From G963422565 sp963422565 (GTDB lineage Bacteria; Pseudomonadota; Alphaproteobacteria; MPNO01): 64,000 bases of DNA. Numbering within the stretch: the stretch's first letter is position 1; each line of letters starts with the position of its first letter. A program made the position numbers and the translations under genes. The notes below the pieces were generated by a model that did not search any database, had not been told where the DNA came from, and saw nothing but the letters and a program-made list of their open reading frames with translations. Location of the stretch: NCBI GenBank assembly GCA_963422565.1, contig OY730228.1, positions 1,550,001 through 1,614,000 of the forward strand. The letters run 5' to 3'. Positions 29,447-36,294 of this stretch are shown piece after piece.

Positions 29447-29671
29447 ATGACCGAAATCGCCTTCCAGAGCGTCGGCGAAGACGAAGCCCGTGTACTCCCC
29501 GACGGCGATGTGGTCGGCGACCTGTACCGCCACCCCGACATCCTCAACGCGGGCGACGTCTCCTGCGTCATCCACCTCATCGAAGACCCGCGCGGCCCGG
29601 CCCGCGTGCACGACCACTCGCGGGTGCGCGAGGCAGCGCGGACCAGGGTCGCCTCGCATCCGTACCGGTAG
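29447..29671 (+). CDS. Small hypothetical protein
   Basis: A 74-residue protein (MTEIAFQSVGEDEARVLPDG) with a GGAG before the ATG. The readable part is VVGDLYRHPDILNAGDVSCV followed by IHLIEDPRGPARVHDH. Not recognised. The 198 bases between ssb and this gene hold no other gene. It precedes the DUF2493 fragment, whose own start I could not find. Confidence 0.5.
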   Translation: MTEIAFQSVGEDEARVLPDGDVVGDLYRHPDILNAGDVSCVIHLIEDPRGPARVHDHSRVREAARTRVASHPYR

Positions 29672-29696
29672 CCGCAGTGTTGCCGGGCAGGCAGGC

Positions 29697-30590
29697 CACA
29701 ACCAGTCGCCCACCGCCATCTTGTGCGAGAACGCCGCACTCTTTGGCGCTACCCCCGAGCACGGCGAGCACGACCCCGGAGAGGTCTGGGACCGCGACGA
29801 GGCCATCGATGCGGCGGGCGCCGCCTTCCGCATCCTCGCCGAGGGCGCCGCCCCCGACGGCCTCCAGCTCGCCGACGAGCGCGAGAGCCTGCTCTGGGGC
29901 GTCGTCAACGCCTTCGACGCCCAGGTCCGCAGACTCGACCGCTCCGTCGACAAGCTCACCCCCGAGATGCGCGACTTGATGCGCGCCCAGGACGGCACCG
30001 AAATCAACGCCCATGCACTGGAGCGCATCACCGAGCGCGCGCGCAACTTCGGCGACCGCCGCGACGCCTTCGAACGGATGCGCGATGCGGTGGCCGAGCA
30101 GTACCGCACCGCCACCGGCGAGGTCTGGCGCCCGAGGCGCGGCAGCCACACCAGCCAGACCGGAAAGCTGACCTCGGCGGCCATCGACGCCCGCGACTTC
30201 CGCCGCGCACGCAAGGACCGCGAGACCCGCGTCCACCTGCCGAGCGGCACCCTGGTCGCCGTCACCGGCGGCAGGCACATCGCCGACGCGAACGCGGTGT
30301 TCGCCCGGCTCGACCGCGTCCGCGCCAAGTACCCGGACATGGTGCTGGTCCACGGAGGCGGCCCCGGCGTCGAGCAGCTCGCCGCGCAGTGGGCCGAACA
30401 GAACGGCACCAGGTGGTGTGCAAGCCCGACTGGCAGCGCCACGGACGGGCCACCCCGTTCCGGCGCAACGACGAGCTGCTCGGCCTCATGCCGAAGGGCG
30501 TCGTCGCCTTCCCCGGCTCGGGCATCACCGACAACTCTCGTCGAGAAGGCCACGCAGCTCGGTATCCCCGTACAGAAAATCGCGGCTTGA
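29697..30590 (+). pseudogene. DUF2493 (SLOG-like) protein, frameshifted
   Basis: The sequence reads as the DUF2493 protein common on alphaproteobacterial islands: CENAALFGATPEHGEHDPGE, RRDAFERMRDAVAEQYRTAT, LPSGTLVAVTGGRHIADAN, then the SLOG-type nucleotide-binding stretch DMVLVHGGGPGVEQLAA. At about 30408 the frame must change to read QVVCKPDWQRHGRATPFRRN and GVVAFPGSGITDN. At about 30537 an extra T returns it to the first frame (LVEKATQLGIPVQKIAA). Two compensating shifts, and no convincing start near 29690, indicate a decayed gene or base-calling errors. The intact protein probably binds a nucleotide or related ligand. Confidence 0.75.
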
Positions 30591-30961
30591 GTCCCGCGCG
30601 GCGGCGCGGGCAGCGCCGCATTGGATTCCGCGCACCGCCCGCCGCACTTCGCCCGCCGCTTGCGTCGGCGCTCCGCGCTGTGCTCGCCGTCGTGGTCTCC
30701 GCCTCGCTCGCCCCCGCACCTCGTCCATCGCCGGTGACGGCTTCGCCAATCACCGGCATCCGCACTGCCGTCCGCGGTCGTGCCGGCAGCAGTGTCGGCA
30801 TCCGTGCGCGCGCTGCCGTCGCCGCGTCCGGCAGCGTGCTGCGCACGACTGCCCGCGGCTCCGTCCGCATCGGTCCGCAGCACCGTGCGGCTGACGTCGC
30901 GGTAACGGGTTACCCAACCACGCCCACGCTCGCGGTAACGAGTGAAAGGAGAGCCATCGCC
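30591..30961. other. Gene-poor right arm of the element with direct repeats
   Basis: No convincing gene lies in these 371 bases. The notable structure is a direct repeat TCGCGGTAACG at 30897-30907 and 30930-30940, the first overlapping a palindrome GGTAACGGGTTACC (30901-30914). At about 400 bases from the right end, they are candidate arm-type sites for the integrases or an origin-like or regulatory site. The rest is C/G-rich with no strong codon pattern. Confidence 0.4.
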
Positions 30962-31600
30962 ATGAACTGCATCGCATTCACCGTCCGCCCGTGCGCTGCG
31001 GGAAAATGTGCGCGGCGCCCTTTTGCCCGGCGGAACATGTGCGGCCGCGCGTATGCGCTGAGGGAACGCTCCCGGCCGCGGTGCGCCATGTGTGATGAAC
31101 GCCGCCGCCGACTTGCGCCAGGACACGCGTTTTGTTACCTCTGTCCCCCGGACGACAACGCGGAACGCGCTCAGGTGTCGCGGCCCGGTCGTCTCGCTCA
31201 ATCGCCGCAGCGGCTCCAAGCCCTTGCGGCACCGGCGCTTCAAGCCGGTTACGGTGTGCAGGTCGGCTTCGACCATCCAGACCCCCGTCGGGGTCTTGAT
31301 TCTCACACCACACGCATCGACCGTCCCCGCGTCGGGCGCTTTCCGCCAGACGAACTCCACATTGGGGTCGTCGGGTCGAGCCACCGGAAACTGGCGCGGC
31401 TGGCGCGGGCGATGCTCCGGCAGCACCCGGAGATAGGTCTTCATCGCCTTCGACGACCTGGGATCGTTGGGAGGCACGAACACGTCAGGCGCGGTTCTGA
31501 CGCTGTATCCGCTGGCCCGGATGGCGGGCGGCGGTTGCCGTTCGAGCCATTCGAGTGCCGCGCGTTCCTCGGGCAGCTCGCCTCGGACGCCCCAGGCTGA
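30962..31600 (+). CDS. Possible Cys-rich protein whose frame runs across attR
   Basis: An ATG at 30962 with a strong AAGGAG 13 bases upstream opens a frame with eight cysteines in its first 61 residues, including CAMC and CYLC pairs that could form a zinc ribbon (MNCIAFTVRPCAAGKCARRP). Beyond residue about 70 the sequence loses character and continues across the right end of the element into the antisense of csb2, stopping at 31600. The N-terminal part may be real; the C-terminal part is fortuitous or an insertion-created tail. Not recognised. Confidence 0.35.
   Translation: MNCIAFTVRPCAAGKCARRPFARRNMCGRAYALRERSRPRCAMCDERRRRLAPGHAFCYLCPPDDNAERAQVSRPGRLAQSPQRLQALAAPALQAGYGVQVGFDHPDPRRGLDSHTTRIDRPRVGRFPPDELHIGVVGSSHRKLARLARAMLRQHPEIGLHRLRRPGIVGRHEHVRRGSDAVSAGPDGGRRLPFEPFECRAFLGQLASDAPG
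31180..31218. repeat. 39-bp dispersed repeat, copy 1
   Basis: 35 of 39 bases match 39874-39912 in the same orientation, and the first 22 are identical. It lies inside the element, about 95 bases from attR. It contains the short palindrome GCCGCAGCGGC. Length and one-sided degeneracy resemble a terminal CRISPR repeat, but only single copies exist at each site. Confidence 0.6.
31312..31320. other. attR core of the integrative element
   Basis: ACGCATCGA on the + strand, partner of ACGCACCGA at 17342-17350. On the csb2 strand the second base of codon 133 is the first base of this core, the same phase as at the left end. To its right csb2 homology resumes (EFVWRKAPDAGTVDA). Confidence 0.65.
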
Positions 31601-31717
31601 TGCGAGGGCCGAGAACACGCGGTCAGGTTGCGGCGGCCAGTCGGGCGACGCGTCACCGGGGCCCCGCGCGGCACAGCACACGCGGGTCAGGAACTCAATC
31701 TCCAGAACCAGGCTCAT
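31312..31717 (-). pseudogene. csb2: csb2 (cas5-cas6 fusion), 5' part, cut off by the mobile element
   Basis: The first 135 codons of csb2, starting at an ATG that overlaps the csb1 stop (ATGA). The N-terminus is typical of the Cas5-like half: LVLEIEFLTRVCCAARG, WPPQPDRVFSALASAWG, AALEWLERQPPPAIRAS and HRPRQPRQFPVARPDDPNVE. Homology ends at TVDA, and the remaining frame runs into island sequence with no family likeness. With the 3' half (16302-17350) it rebuilds a protein of about 481 residues, normal for Csb2. As it stands, the crRNA-processing Cas6 half is disconnected, so the interference system should be off. Confidence 0.9.
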
Positions 31718-32952
31718 TGGCCGTTCTCGTCGTCTCCTCCCTCTCCCTCAAGCGCGAGTTCGCGGCTGCGGCGAACGATCTCGACCAGCTTGGCCTGCGG
31801 CGTGAGCGTGAGGCAGCGAAAGACGAAACCCGCATCTTCGGCTCGCGCATAGGCTTCCCGATAGAGCGCCCGCGCTGAGACGCGATCGAACCCGACTGCC
31901 GTTGTAGTGCCGTCCCAATTCACGAGCTCAAGCGGCGCGGCGCCGTCGCAGACGAGATCGCAGCGCGAGCGCAATGCGTATCCGCGTGTGTCCTGCTCGG
32001 CGATCGCCAGCAGGCCGAGCGACGCGATCAGCGCTCGGCCCGCCGCATCGCGCTCGCCACTGCCGAACCGCAGCCGCCTGATCCCCGCCAGCGTGATCGT
32101 CGCCCTGTGCTCCACATGGTCGCAGGTCACGCCGAGCGGCACGACCGAGGGCGCGATGTTGCTGTGATTGATTTCCGAGGGCCGGACCTTCTTGGCCCCC
32201 CTACCCGCCGATTTCTGGTCGGTGCTCCAATCGGAGGCGCCCTTGAAAACGTCGACCTTTCGGAGAATGCCGAGCGGATCGATCCGGCTTCCGGTTCGAC
32301 GGCCAGCGGTTCGAGCGCCCAGTTCACCGGTTCGCTGGTCGACGACGATCTCCTCGATCGGGGTGTCGACGGCGACGATCTCGGAAACGATCGATCGCGG
32401 AAACTTCGCGCCGAGGCCGCCGCCCTCTCCCTGACTGTGCCAAGCGCCGAAAACCAGAGCCGTGGGGGAGAGTTCCAGAAGTGCTGTTGCGGCGGCCGGT
32501 TTCGCCGCTGCAAGGCGGCGGCCTTCTTCGCTCCGCATGAAAGGAACACCGTCCAGCAGGCTGTCCCTCAGGATGGCGTCGTACACACGGTGGGGGGCAT
32601 CAAGGGAGGTAATCCGCTCCAATGGCTCCAGTCCCGAGCCACGGAAATCCACCGTGATGTAGGGCATCGGTACCACCTCGCCGGTGCCATCTCCATCGGC
32701 CGCCCACAAGAGAGCCTCTTCCAGCCGGTTGGCCTGGCTCTGCACGCTGTCGATCAGAACGCACCAGACTTCCCGCTCGCCGATGCGCCGCCGCTCGAAC
32801 ACATGGCGCGGGGGATCGTTGTTGCGCTCGCCCGGATAGGTGGGCGGGAAGAGTTTGTCGCCCCTTCCACCGATCGGCTGGAGCCGGGAGATACGGCGGA
32901 ACGCGGCACCCTTGCTGATGGCGTCATTCAGGTCTTGAAAGTCGATCGTCAC
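31714..32952 (-). CDS. csb1: Type I-G (I-U) Cas7 backbone protein Csb1
   Basis: A 412-residue GSU0053-family (Csb1, Cas7) protein, the crRNA-coating backbone of the type I-G effector. Family stretches are GAAFRRISRLQPIGGRGDKL, FPPTYPGER, CVLIDSVQSQANRLEEALL, SLDAPHRVYDAILRDS, LVFGAWHSQGEGGGLGAKFP and the later RPSEINHSNIAPSV. The GTG at 32952 (VTIDFQDLND) is the start, since upstream residues look non-coding. It is the first gene of the operon and looks intact. The 245 bases upstream (to 33198) should carry the operon promoter; I saw no clear consensus and no CRISPR repeat there. Confidence 0.93.
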   Translation of the reverse strand: MTIDFQDLNDAISKGAAFRRISRLQPIGGRGDKLFPPTYPGERNNDPPRHVFERRRIGEREVWCVLIDSVQSQANRLEEALLWAADGDGTGEVVPMPYITVDFRGSGLEPLERITSLDAPHRVYDAILRDSLLDGVPFMRSEEGRRLAAAKPAAATALLELSPTALVFGAWHSQGEGGGLGAKFPRSIVSEIVAVDTPIEEIVVDQRTGELGARTAGRRTGSRIDPLGILRKVDVFKGASDWSTDQKSAGRGAKKVRPSEINHSNIAPSVVPLGVTCDHVEHRATITLAGIRRLRFGSGERDAAGRALIASLGLLAIAEQDTRGYALRSRCDLVCDGAAPLELVNWDGTTTAVGFDRVSARALYREAYARAEDAGFVFRCLTLTPQAKLVEIVRRSRELALEGEGGDDENGQ

Positions 32953-33197
32953 GACTCGCTCCTCGGCTTGATCGTCGGTTTGCCCTGTTCGCTGTGATAG
33001 TAGTCGGGTGTATGGGTTTCGAGTCGCGGGACGATGAGAACCGGTCGGTGCCGCGGCGTGTCTTGCTGGACACCGCATTCGACGAGCCCTGTGGATAAGC
33101 GCACTCCTTCGCCTCTCAGTGTCTGGCCCGGAACGAATCAAGTCATTCCAGTGGGTTGTGCATCATTGATTGTGTCAGGCGACCATTGTGGCACAAT

Positions 33198-33671
33198 ATG
33201 TGGACTGAAATCGCTTACCCGAGGTATGAGCGCAGGGAGCTGCGGTACGCAAGCGGCCCGAGCGATGGGGAATGGGGCATCATCGAACCCTTCAGGCCGC
33301 CGCCGGCGGGTCCGGGGAAAGTCTGGCGCAACATCGAGCTTACCGCCGCGAAACAGGCGGACTACACTCCGGGTAGCATCCGGACTTGGGCCGCGTTCTC
33401 GAGCACATCCACGATCCCCGGAGGCGTGTTCCGGCACCGCAACACCCGCTTCGTCATCTCCGGGCGGCGCGGGAAGGACATCCGGCCGTATTCGGACTTT
33501 CCTCGAGAGGCCGAAGTCCTGTTCAAGACAGGGACCCGGTTCCGAGTGGTGGACGCCTCGCTGAACGGGACCGCTACGATCATATTGGAGGAGGTCGACC
33601 GATGCCTGCGATCATGGACGAGACCGGCACCTACAGGCCGGTCTCCGAAGAGGAATATCAGCAGCACATGA
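33198..33671 (+). CDS. IS5-transposase / ADP-ribosyltransferase chimera
   Basis: Residues 1-40 (MWTEIAYPRYERRELRYASG, then EWGIIEPFRPPPAG) match the N-terminus of IS5/IS427-group transposases. From residue 41 the sequence is an arginine-type ADP-ribosyltransferase core: R44 in KVWRNIE, the STS motif (SSTSTIPGGVF, 68-71) and the ExE motif (E104-A-E106 in PREAEVLF), then FKTGTRFRVVDASLNG and IILEEVD. So the R-S-E catalytic set is present, but the normal N-terminal ART helices are missing. The last about 25 residues overlap the next gene and are probably incidental. It could be a decayed toxin or an expressed fusion. Confidence 0.65.
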   Translation: MWTEIAYPRYERRELRYASGPSDGEWGIIEPFRPPPAGPGKVWRNIELTAAKQADYTPGSIRTWAAFSSTSTIPGGVFRHRNTRFVISGRRGKDIRPYSDFPREAEVLFKTGTRFRVVDASLNGTATIILEEVDRCLRSWTRPAPTGRSPKRNISST

Positions 33672-34081
33672 TCGCCCTGCTTGGCGAGGAGACGTGGCGC
33701 GCCATATCGGCGCCGCCCAAGTCCGAGGCCGAGCTGACGGAAGGCGAGAAGTACCTACTCAACAAGATGCAGTCCGAGCACGAGGTAAACGCCGCCGCTG
33801 CCGCCGCCGGGTACGAGTCCATCTTCGACCTCCCCAGCGAAGACGACGAAGAGGTCGATTTAGACTTCGGCCCGCCCGTCGGGGACGCTTACGACCGCGT
33901 CCGCGCCCAGCTCGAGTTCGCCGACCAGCGCCTCGACAAGCTCCGGCCCCGCGACGACATGGGTATTGATCTGGCCCTCAAGCACTTAGACAAGGCCGGG
34001 CGCGAAATGCCCTGGCCCGCAGACCAGCAGCGATGGCTGGATAGCGTCGTCGCCTACCTCAAGGCCGACGAGAAGGCCTAG
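33602..34081 (+). CDS. Acidic hypothetical protein downstream of the ART core
   Basis: A 159-residue acidic protein (MPAIMDETGTYRPVSEEEYQ; later LPSEDDEEVDLDFGPPVGDA). It is mostly predicted helical, with no signal peptide or membrane helix. Its ATG lies inside the end of the ADP-ribosyltransferase frame (70-base overlap). Acidic helical proteins directly downstream of toxins are often immunity or antitoxin partners; that role is only inferred. Not recognised by family. Confidence 0.6.
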   Translation: MPAIMDETGTYRPVSEEEYQQHMIALLGEETWRAISAPPKSEAELTEGEKYLLNKMQSEHEVNAAAAAAGYESIFDLPSEDDEEVDLDFGPPVGDAYDRVRAQLEFADQRLDKLRPRDDMGIDLALKHLDKAGREMPWPADQQRWLDSVVAYLKADEKA

Positions 34082-34082
34082 G

Positions 34083-34229
34083 ATGAGAGCCGCGCCGATC
34101 GTCACGCGCCACCCGGCACCGGTCGCCTACCTCCGGGACCTCGGCATCGCCGACGCGTCCACTCCTGGCGTCACTCACGCCAGCGATCCCGGCCAGATCC
34201 GGGATCGCGTGGTCTCCTCGATCAACTAG
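34083..34229 (+). pseudogene. Possible Csx16-like fragment
   Basis: A 48-residue frame starting one base after the previous stop. IVTRHPAPVAYLRDLGIAD followed by VTHASDPGQIRDRVV resembles the N-terminal half of Csx16-type proteins (consensus of the kind TRHPGAxEW..., TH.DP..I...VIG). It stops at SSIN where the family would continue with a LP..LA region, so it would be truncated. Csx16 is normally linked to type III CRISPR and cyclic-oligonucleotide signalling. The match is by eye and short. Confidence 0.35.
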
Positions 34230-34272
34230 GCGTCGGCCCGGCAGGCCGGGACACTCACTACGGGAGGCGGCG

Positions 34273-34365
34273 ATGGACACCATCGAGATCACCTTCGACG
34301 ACGACCGGACCGACATCCGCCGCATCGCCACCCGATACCTCGCCGAAACCCTCGACCGCTCCTGA
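34273..34365 (+). CDS. Mini-protein
   Basis: A 30-residue frame (MDTIEITFDDDRTDIRRIAT) with GGGAGG 6 bases before the ATG. Acidic N-terminal half and helical C-terminal half. Not recognised; kept because of the good ribosome-binding site and its place right after the Csx16-like frame. The following 231 bases (34366-34596) hold no gene. Confidence 0.4.
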   Translation: MDTIEITFDDDRTDIRRIATRYLAETLDRS

Positions 34366-34596
34366 ATCCCCGATCTTCCGCCCGAATCCGCACGCCCCGA
34401 ACCGCCCGGATTTTCCGCCGTTTCAAAACCCCTTCAACGCCCCGAAAATCCCCGTCTACAGCCCATCCACAACCCCCGCACGACCGGATTCGCAAAGACT
34501 TCCGTTCGTCTACAAAGAACCTCTCCGAACCGCCCGGCGAGATATGCCGCCGTTCCTGCGCGGGGGTGCCGCCTCGCGCGCATCCGGACCCGGCGG

Positions 34597-35544
34597 TCAG
34601 GCCGAGGACGCGCCGTGATAGAGGCTCGCGACGTGACGCGCCTCGGCGAAGAACAGCCAGCGCTCGATCACCGCTCCGACGCTGGCGCTCAGCGCCGCGA
34701 GCAGGCTCGCCGGGGCGGCGAGCCAATACGCGCTCTCCGTCGCCGCCAACGCTCCGATCAGCGGCAGCGCGAACAGCAACACGAAAGCGTAGCGCCGGAG
34801 CTTCCGCGCGTGGCGGCGCGCGATGCGATAACCCATCTCGCGGGTCACGAAGGTCGCCTGCCCCGGCGGAGGGTCGAGCAGCCTGACCCTGCCGAGATGG
34901 CCGAGACCGGTCGCGCTCTCCGGGCTCGCCGAGGCCGCGGTCGAGTCGATGAAGCGCCAATATCGGCGCTTGAGGTAGAAGGCGAGGAACAGCGCGAGCA
35001 CCAGCACCATCGAGACGTCCGGGCTAGGCTGCCCGAAGAGGACCACCAGCGCATGCAGCCAGAGCGTGCCGGTGAGCAGGCCGAGCGCCAGATAGTTGGG
35101 GACTACCCAGCGGTTGCACCAGGCATGGACCGGCCGCAGCGTCGCGTAGATCATCCCGGTGGCATAGACCGTGAGCCCGCTCAGCAGGGCCGTCGCGAGC
35201 CCGGCGAGGCGGATGATCGGATCGCTGCGGTCGCCGAAGACCCAGCCCCAAGCCAGCAGCAACGCCGGGGCGTAGGTCGCGGTCGCCAGCACGCCCTCGC
35301 GCGACAGCCAGCTCGTCCGCCATTGCGAATAGGCCTTGATGGCCCGTTCCGGGCGGCCGAGATGGAAGGTCGAGGACAAGAGGCCGAAGCTCACCGCGCC
35401 GAGAGCGAGCGCGAAGGCCGATACCCCGAACCAGACGCTGTCCGGCACGACGCCGCTCGAGGCCAGCACCCCCAGCATCGCCAGCAGCCCATAGCCGGCG
35501 CCCGAGGCGGTGGTGAAGAAGATGACCGAATAGGCCGGATGCAC
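34597..35544 (-). CDS. soeC: Sulfite dehydrogenase-like membrane anchor (SoeC / DmsC type)
   Basis: A 315-residue DmsC-type integral membrane subunit with about eight hydrophobic helices, starting MHPAYSVIFFTTASGAGYGL. Typical DmsC segments are SSTFHLGRPERAIKAYSQWR, TSWLSREGVLA and TGMIYATLRPVHAW. It anchors the cytoplasmic molybdoenzyme and passes electrons to quinone. Last gene of the soeABC-like operon, 15 bases after soeB. Confidence 0.85.
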   Translation of the reverse strand: MHPAYSVIFFTTASGAGYGLLAMLGVLASSGVVPDSVWFGVSAFALALGAVSFGLLSSTFHLGRPERAIKAYSQWRTSWLSREGVLATATYAPALLLAWGWVFGDRSDPIIRLAGLATALLSGLTVYATGMIYATLRPVHAWCNRWVVPNYLALGLLTGTLWLHALVVLFGQPSPDVSMVLVLALFLAFYLKRRYWRFIDSTAASASPESATGLGHLGRVRLLDPPPGQATFVTREMGYRIARRHARKLRRYAFVLLFALPLIGALAATESAYWLAAPASLLAALSASVGAVIERWLFFAEARHVASLYHGASSA

Positions 35545-35559
35545 CGCGCCGCTCCCGGC

Positions 35560-36294
35560 TCAACGCGATAGCCGGGCGTCGAGCCAGCGCAGGAACCGGC
35601 TCTCCCCTTCCGCGGAGGCCGGCGGATCCGGCAGCGGAGCGGCCGGCGGCGCCTGCCGCGCGCGCGGCGGCAGATATTTGTTGACCGGGCGGTAGCCCAT
35701 CTCCGGCATCAGGTCGTAGCCGCCGCGCGCGGCGACCAGACGCGAGACCGCCGAATCCGGATCGCCCAGATCTCCGAAATGCCGGGCCGAGGTCGGGCAG
35801 GTCGCGACGCAGGCCGGCACCCGTTCGGTTTCGGGCAGGTTGTCGTTGTAGATGCGGTCGATACAGAGGGTGCACTTCTTCATCACCCCCGCATCGTCGT
35901 CGAACTCGCGGGCGCCGTAGGGGCAAGCCCAGGAGCAGAGCTTGCAACCGATGCAGATATCCTCGTCGACCAGCACGATCCCGTCCTCGGCGCGCTTGTA
36001 GGAGGCTCCGGTCGGACAGACGGTCACGCAGGCGGGCTCCTCGCAATGCAGGCAGGAGCGCGGGAAATGCACCGTCCGCCCTTCCTCCCCGTCGCCGGCC
36101 TCGAAGCTGTGGACACGGTTGAACCAGACCCCCACAGGGTCGGCGCCGTAGGGGTCTCGGTCGGTCAGCGGGGCGGAGACCCCGCCGCTGTTCCATTCCT
36201 TGCAGTTGACGGCGCAGGCGTGGCAGCCGACGCAGATGTCGAGATCGATCACCAGCCCGAGCTTGCGCCCGCCGGGGGCGGGAAGGCCGGTCAT
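35560..36294 (-). CDS. soeB: Sulfite dehydrogenase-like iron-sulfur subunit (SoeB / DmsB type)
   Basis: A 244-residue four-cluster ferredoxin-like electron-transfer subunit. Cysteine groups are CVGCHACAVNCKEW, CLHCEEPACVTVCP, CIGCKLCSWACPYG and CTLCIDRIYN with CVATCP, the classical DmsB/NrfC arrangement. No Tat signal, consistent with a cytoplasmic enzyme. The ATG overlaps the soeA stop (ATGA), so translation is coupled. It relays electrons from the molybdenum subunit to SoeC. Confidence 0.9.
   Translation of the reverse strand: MTGLPAPGGRKLGLVIDLDICVGCHACAVNCKEWNSGGVSAPLTDRDPYGADPVGVWFNRVHSFEAGDGEEGRTVHFPRSCLHCEEPACVTVCPTGASYKRAEDGIVLVDEDICIGCKLCSWACPYGAREFDDDAGVMKKCTLCIDRIYNDNLPETERVPACVATCPTSARHFGDLGDPDSAVSRLVAARGGYDLMPEMGYRPVNKYLPPRARQAPPAAPLPDPPASAEGESRFLRWLDARLSR

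Larger units (their letters stand above)
17342..31320. mobile_element. About 14-kb integrative element inserted in csb2
   Basis: The left end is set by the loss of csb2 homology next to two tyrosine recombinase genes. The right end is set by the return of csb2 homology in the same orientation and reading phase. Between them are recombinases, a protease pair, a restriction-modification enzyme, a toxin-antitoxin remnant, zinc-ribbon, SSB and DUF2493 genes, all typical island cargo. No relaxase, type IV secretion, replication initiator or phage structural gene was seen, so it is a non-self-transmissible genomic island or an integrative mobilizable-type remnant. Parts of the cargo (20200-21530) are clearly more A+T-rich than the host. 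Confidence 0.88.

Noticed and set aside
31279..31296. Hairpin AGACCCC-CGTC-GGGGTCT near attR as a CRISPR repeat
   Set aside because: Single copy with no regularly spaced partner; kept only as a possible structural element.
17342..31320. Prophage or conjugative element
   Set aside because: No capsid, terminase, tail, relaxase, coupling protein or secretion genes are visible; only integrases and cargo.
28571..31717. A 1048-codon open frame on the minus strand starting at the csb2 ATG
   Set aside because: Only the first 135 codons match Csb2; the rest is antisense to ssb, DUF2493 and other plus-strand island genes and stays open because of high G+C.
32953..33197. CRISPR array or leader upstream of csb1
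   Set aside because: No repeated units of 25-40 bases were found in this gap or elsewhere next to the operon.
33034..33564. Separate plus-strand gene ahead of the ART chimera
   Set aside because: Ser/Arg/Gly-rich shadow frame of the chimera with no ribosome-binding site.
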